From the NCBI GenBank assembly GCA_024645155.1, contig JAHEGF010000013.1, positions 1-24,575 of the forward strand: 24,575 nt of DNA. Reading direction: 5' to 3'. Numbering within the stretch: the first letter of the stretch is position 1; every line of letters starts with the position of its first letter. Position numbers and translations under genes: made by a program. Positions 23,937 through 24,575 of the stretch are shown here, piece by piece. The stretch is from Phyllobacteriaceae bacterium (GTDB taxonomy: Bacteria > Pseudomonadota > Alphaproteobacteria > Rhizobiales > Rhizobiaceae). The notes below the pieces were generated by a model. That model saw only the letters and a list, made by a program, of their open reading frames with translations, was not told where the DNA came from and searched no databases.

Positions 23937-24575
23937 TATTTTTCACTCTCCACAAGGCCTTTCACGAACCACGACTGGAACACAAGCACCACGACAACGG
24001 GTGGCAGTGTCGCCAGAATCGTAAGCGCAAATGCCTTTTGATACTGGGGCAGTTCACCACCTTCTGCCAATATCTGGTAAATTTGCTTGATACCGATAAC
24101 CAGCGTGTAGTTCTCTTCCTTTGTGGTCATGATCAGCGGCCATAAATACTGGTTCCAGCCCACCACGAACATGATGATCAGGATTGCCGCTACCATGGTT
24201 TTCGATAGCGGAACCAATATATCGATGAAATATCGCCACGCCGTGGCGCCATCAAGCCGCGCCGCCTCAAGCAGTTCGTCCGGCACAGACCTAAAAAACT
24301 GCCGGAAGAAAAACGTGCCGGTTGCCGACGCGATCAACGGAACGATCAGGCCGGTGTGGGTATCCAGTAAACCGAGACCGGCCACGACCTGGTATGACGG
24401 AATTATCCGCACTTCCAATGGAAGAAGCAGGGTCATGAAAATTATCCAGAACAGCGGCACAGCCAGCCTGAACCGGAAATACACAATCGCATAGGCGGCA
24501 AGCATCGAAATGATCACCTTGCCAACCGCAAATCCGACACCGAGGATCATGCTGTTCCCCAGCATCTGCAATGCG
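23936..24575 (-). CDS. ugpE: sn-glycerol-3-phosphate-type ABC permease UgpE, C-terminal part
   Basis: The frame is open to the window edge, so the N-terminus lies outside; about 212 residues are visible. It is the inner-membrane permease that pairs with UgpA. The visible part has LNS-type MLGNSMILGVG, FRFRLAVPLFWIIFMTLLLP, the EAA loop EAARLDGATAWRYFIDILVP, GWNQYLWPLIMTT and the ending GLVESEK, nearly the same as the GLVDSEK ending of E. coli UgpE. Expected upstream partners (ugpB, ugpA) are not in the window. The first methionine-like codon near 24571 is internal, not the start. Confidence 0.9.
   Translation of the reverse strand, partial: ALQMLGNSMILGVGFAVGKVIISMLAAYAIVYFRFRLAVPLFWIIFMTLLLPLEVRIIPSYQVVAGLGLLDTHTGLIVPLIASATGTFFFRQFFRSVPDELLEAARLDGATAWRYFIDILVPLSKTMVAAILIIMFVVGWNQYLWPLIMTTKEENYTLVIGIKQIYQILAEGGELPQYQKAFALTILATLPPVVVVLVFQSWFVKGLVESEK

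Overview
The window looks like chromosome of a Hyphomicrobiales (Rhizobiales) alphaproteobacterium of moderately high GC. The left part carries the run bamA-lpxD-fabZ-lpxA-lpxI-lpxB followed by gltA, gltX, comEC and lexA, an order familiar from rhizobia and Brucella. It uses LpxI instead of LpxH, and the lexA promoter holds the alphaproteobacterial LexA box GTTC-N7-GTTC. No rRNA, tRNA, insertion sequence, phage gene or CRISPR array was seen.

Layout. (1) 1-5849, plus strand: the end of bamA and a tightly packed outer-membrane/lipid A operon. LpxD, LpxA, LpxI and LpxB are four Raetz-pathway steps and FabZ makes unsaturated acyl-ACP; genes overlap or nearly touch and several use GTG starts. (2) 5909-8791, minus strand: citrate synthase and glutamyl-tRNA synthetase. 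(3) 8933-11395, plus strand: a ComEC/Rec2 channel. (4) 11420-12139, minus strand: lexA with an SOS-box promoter. (5) 12384-20110, minus strand: a seven-gene catabolic operon coding for an N-formylglutamate-amidohydrolase-like enzyme, a three-part TRAP transporter (small subunit, large subunit, Tat-exported binding protein), a glutamine-synthetase-like ligase, an aldehyde dehydrogenase and an iron-type alcohol dehydrogenase. (6) 20236-21102, plus strand: a divergent RpiR/MurR-type regulator sharing a compact promoter region with that operon. (7) 21171-24575, minus strand: part of a ugp-type ABC importer operon (ugpE, ugpC) that continues into an inositol-monophosphatase-family phosphatase and a second, diverged UgpE-like permease.

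The most interesting part is region 5. A GS-like ligase, an alcohol dehydrogenase, an aldehyde dehydrogenase and a glutamyl-amide-type hydrolase together fit a gamma-glutamylation route: an imported amino alcohol (for example ethanolamine or alaninol) would be attached to glutamate, its alcohol oxidised to aldehyde and then acid, and the product hydrolysed to glutamate plus an amino acid. It resembles the Puu putrescine route, with an alcohol dehydrogenase in place of the amine oxidase. The substrate is inferred, not shown. The divergent regulator has a SIS domain whose usual sugar-phosphate loop is not recognisable, and an imperfect inverted repeat lies across the operon's predicted -10 and spacer.

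The ugp-like operon is the second point of interest: a phosphatase and an additional permease downstream of ugpC suggest uptake of a phosphorylated compound coupled to dephosphorylation, or two alternative permease assemblies sharing one ATPase.
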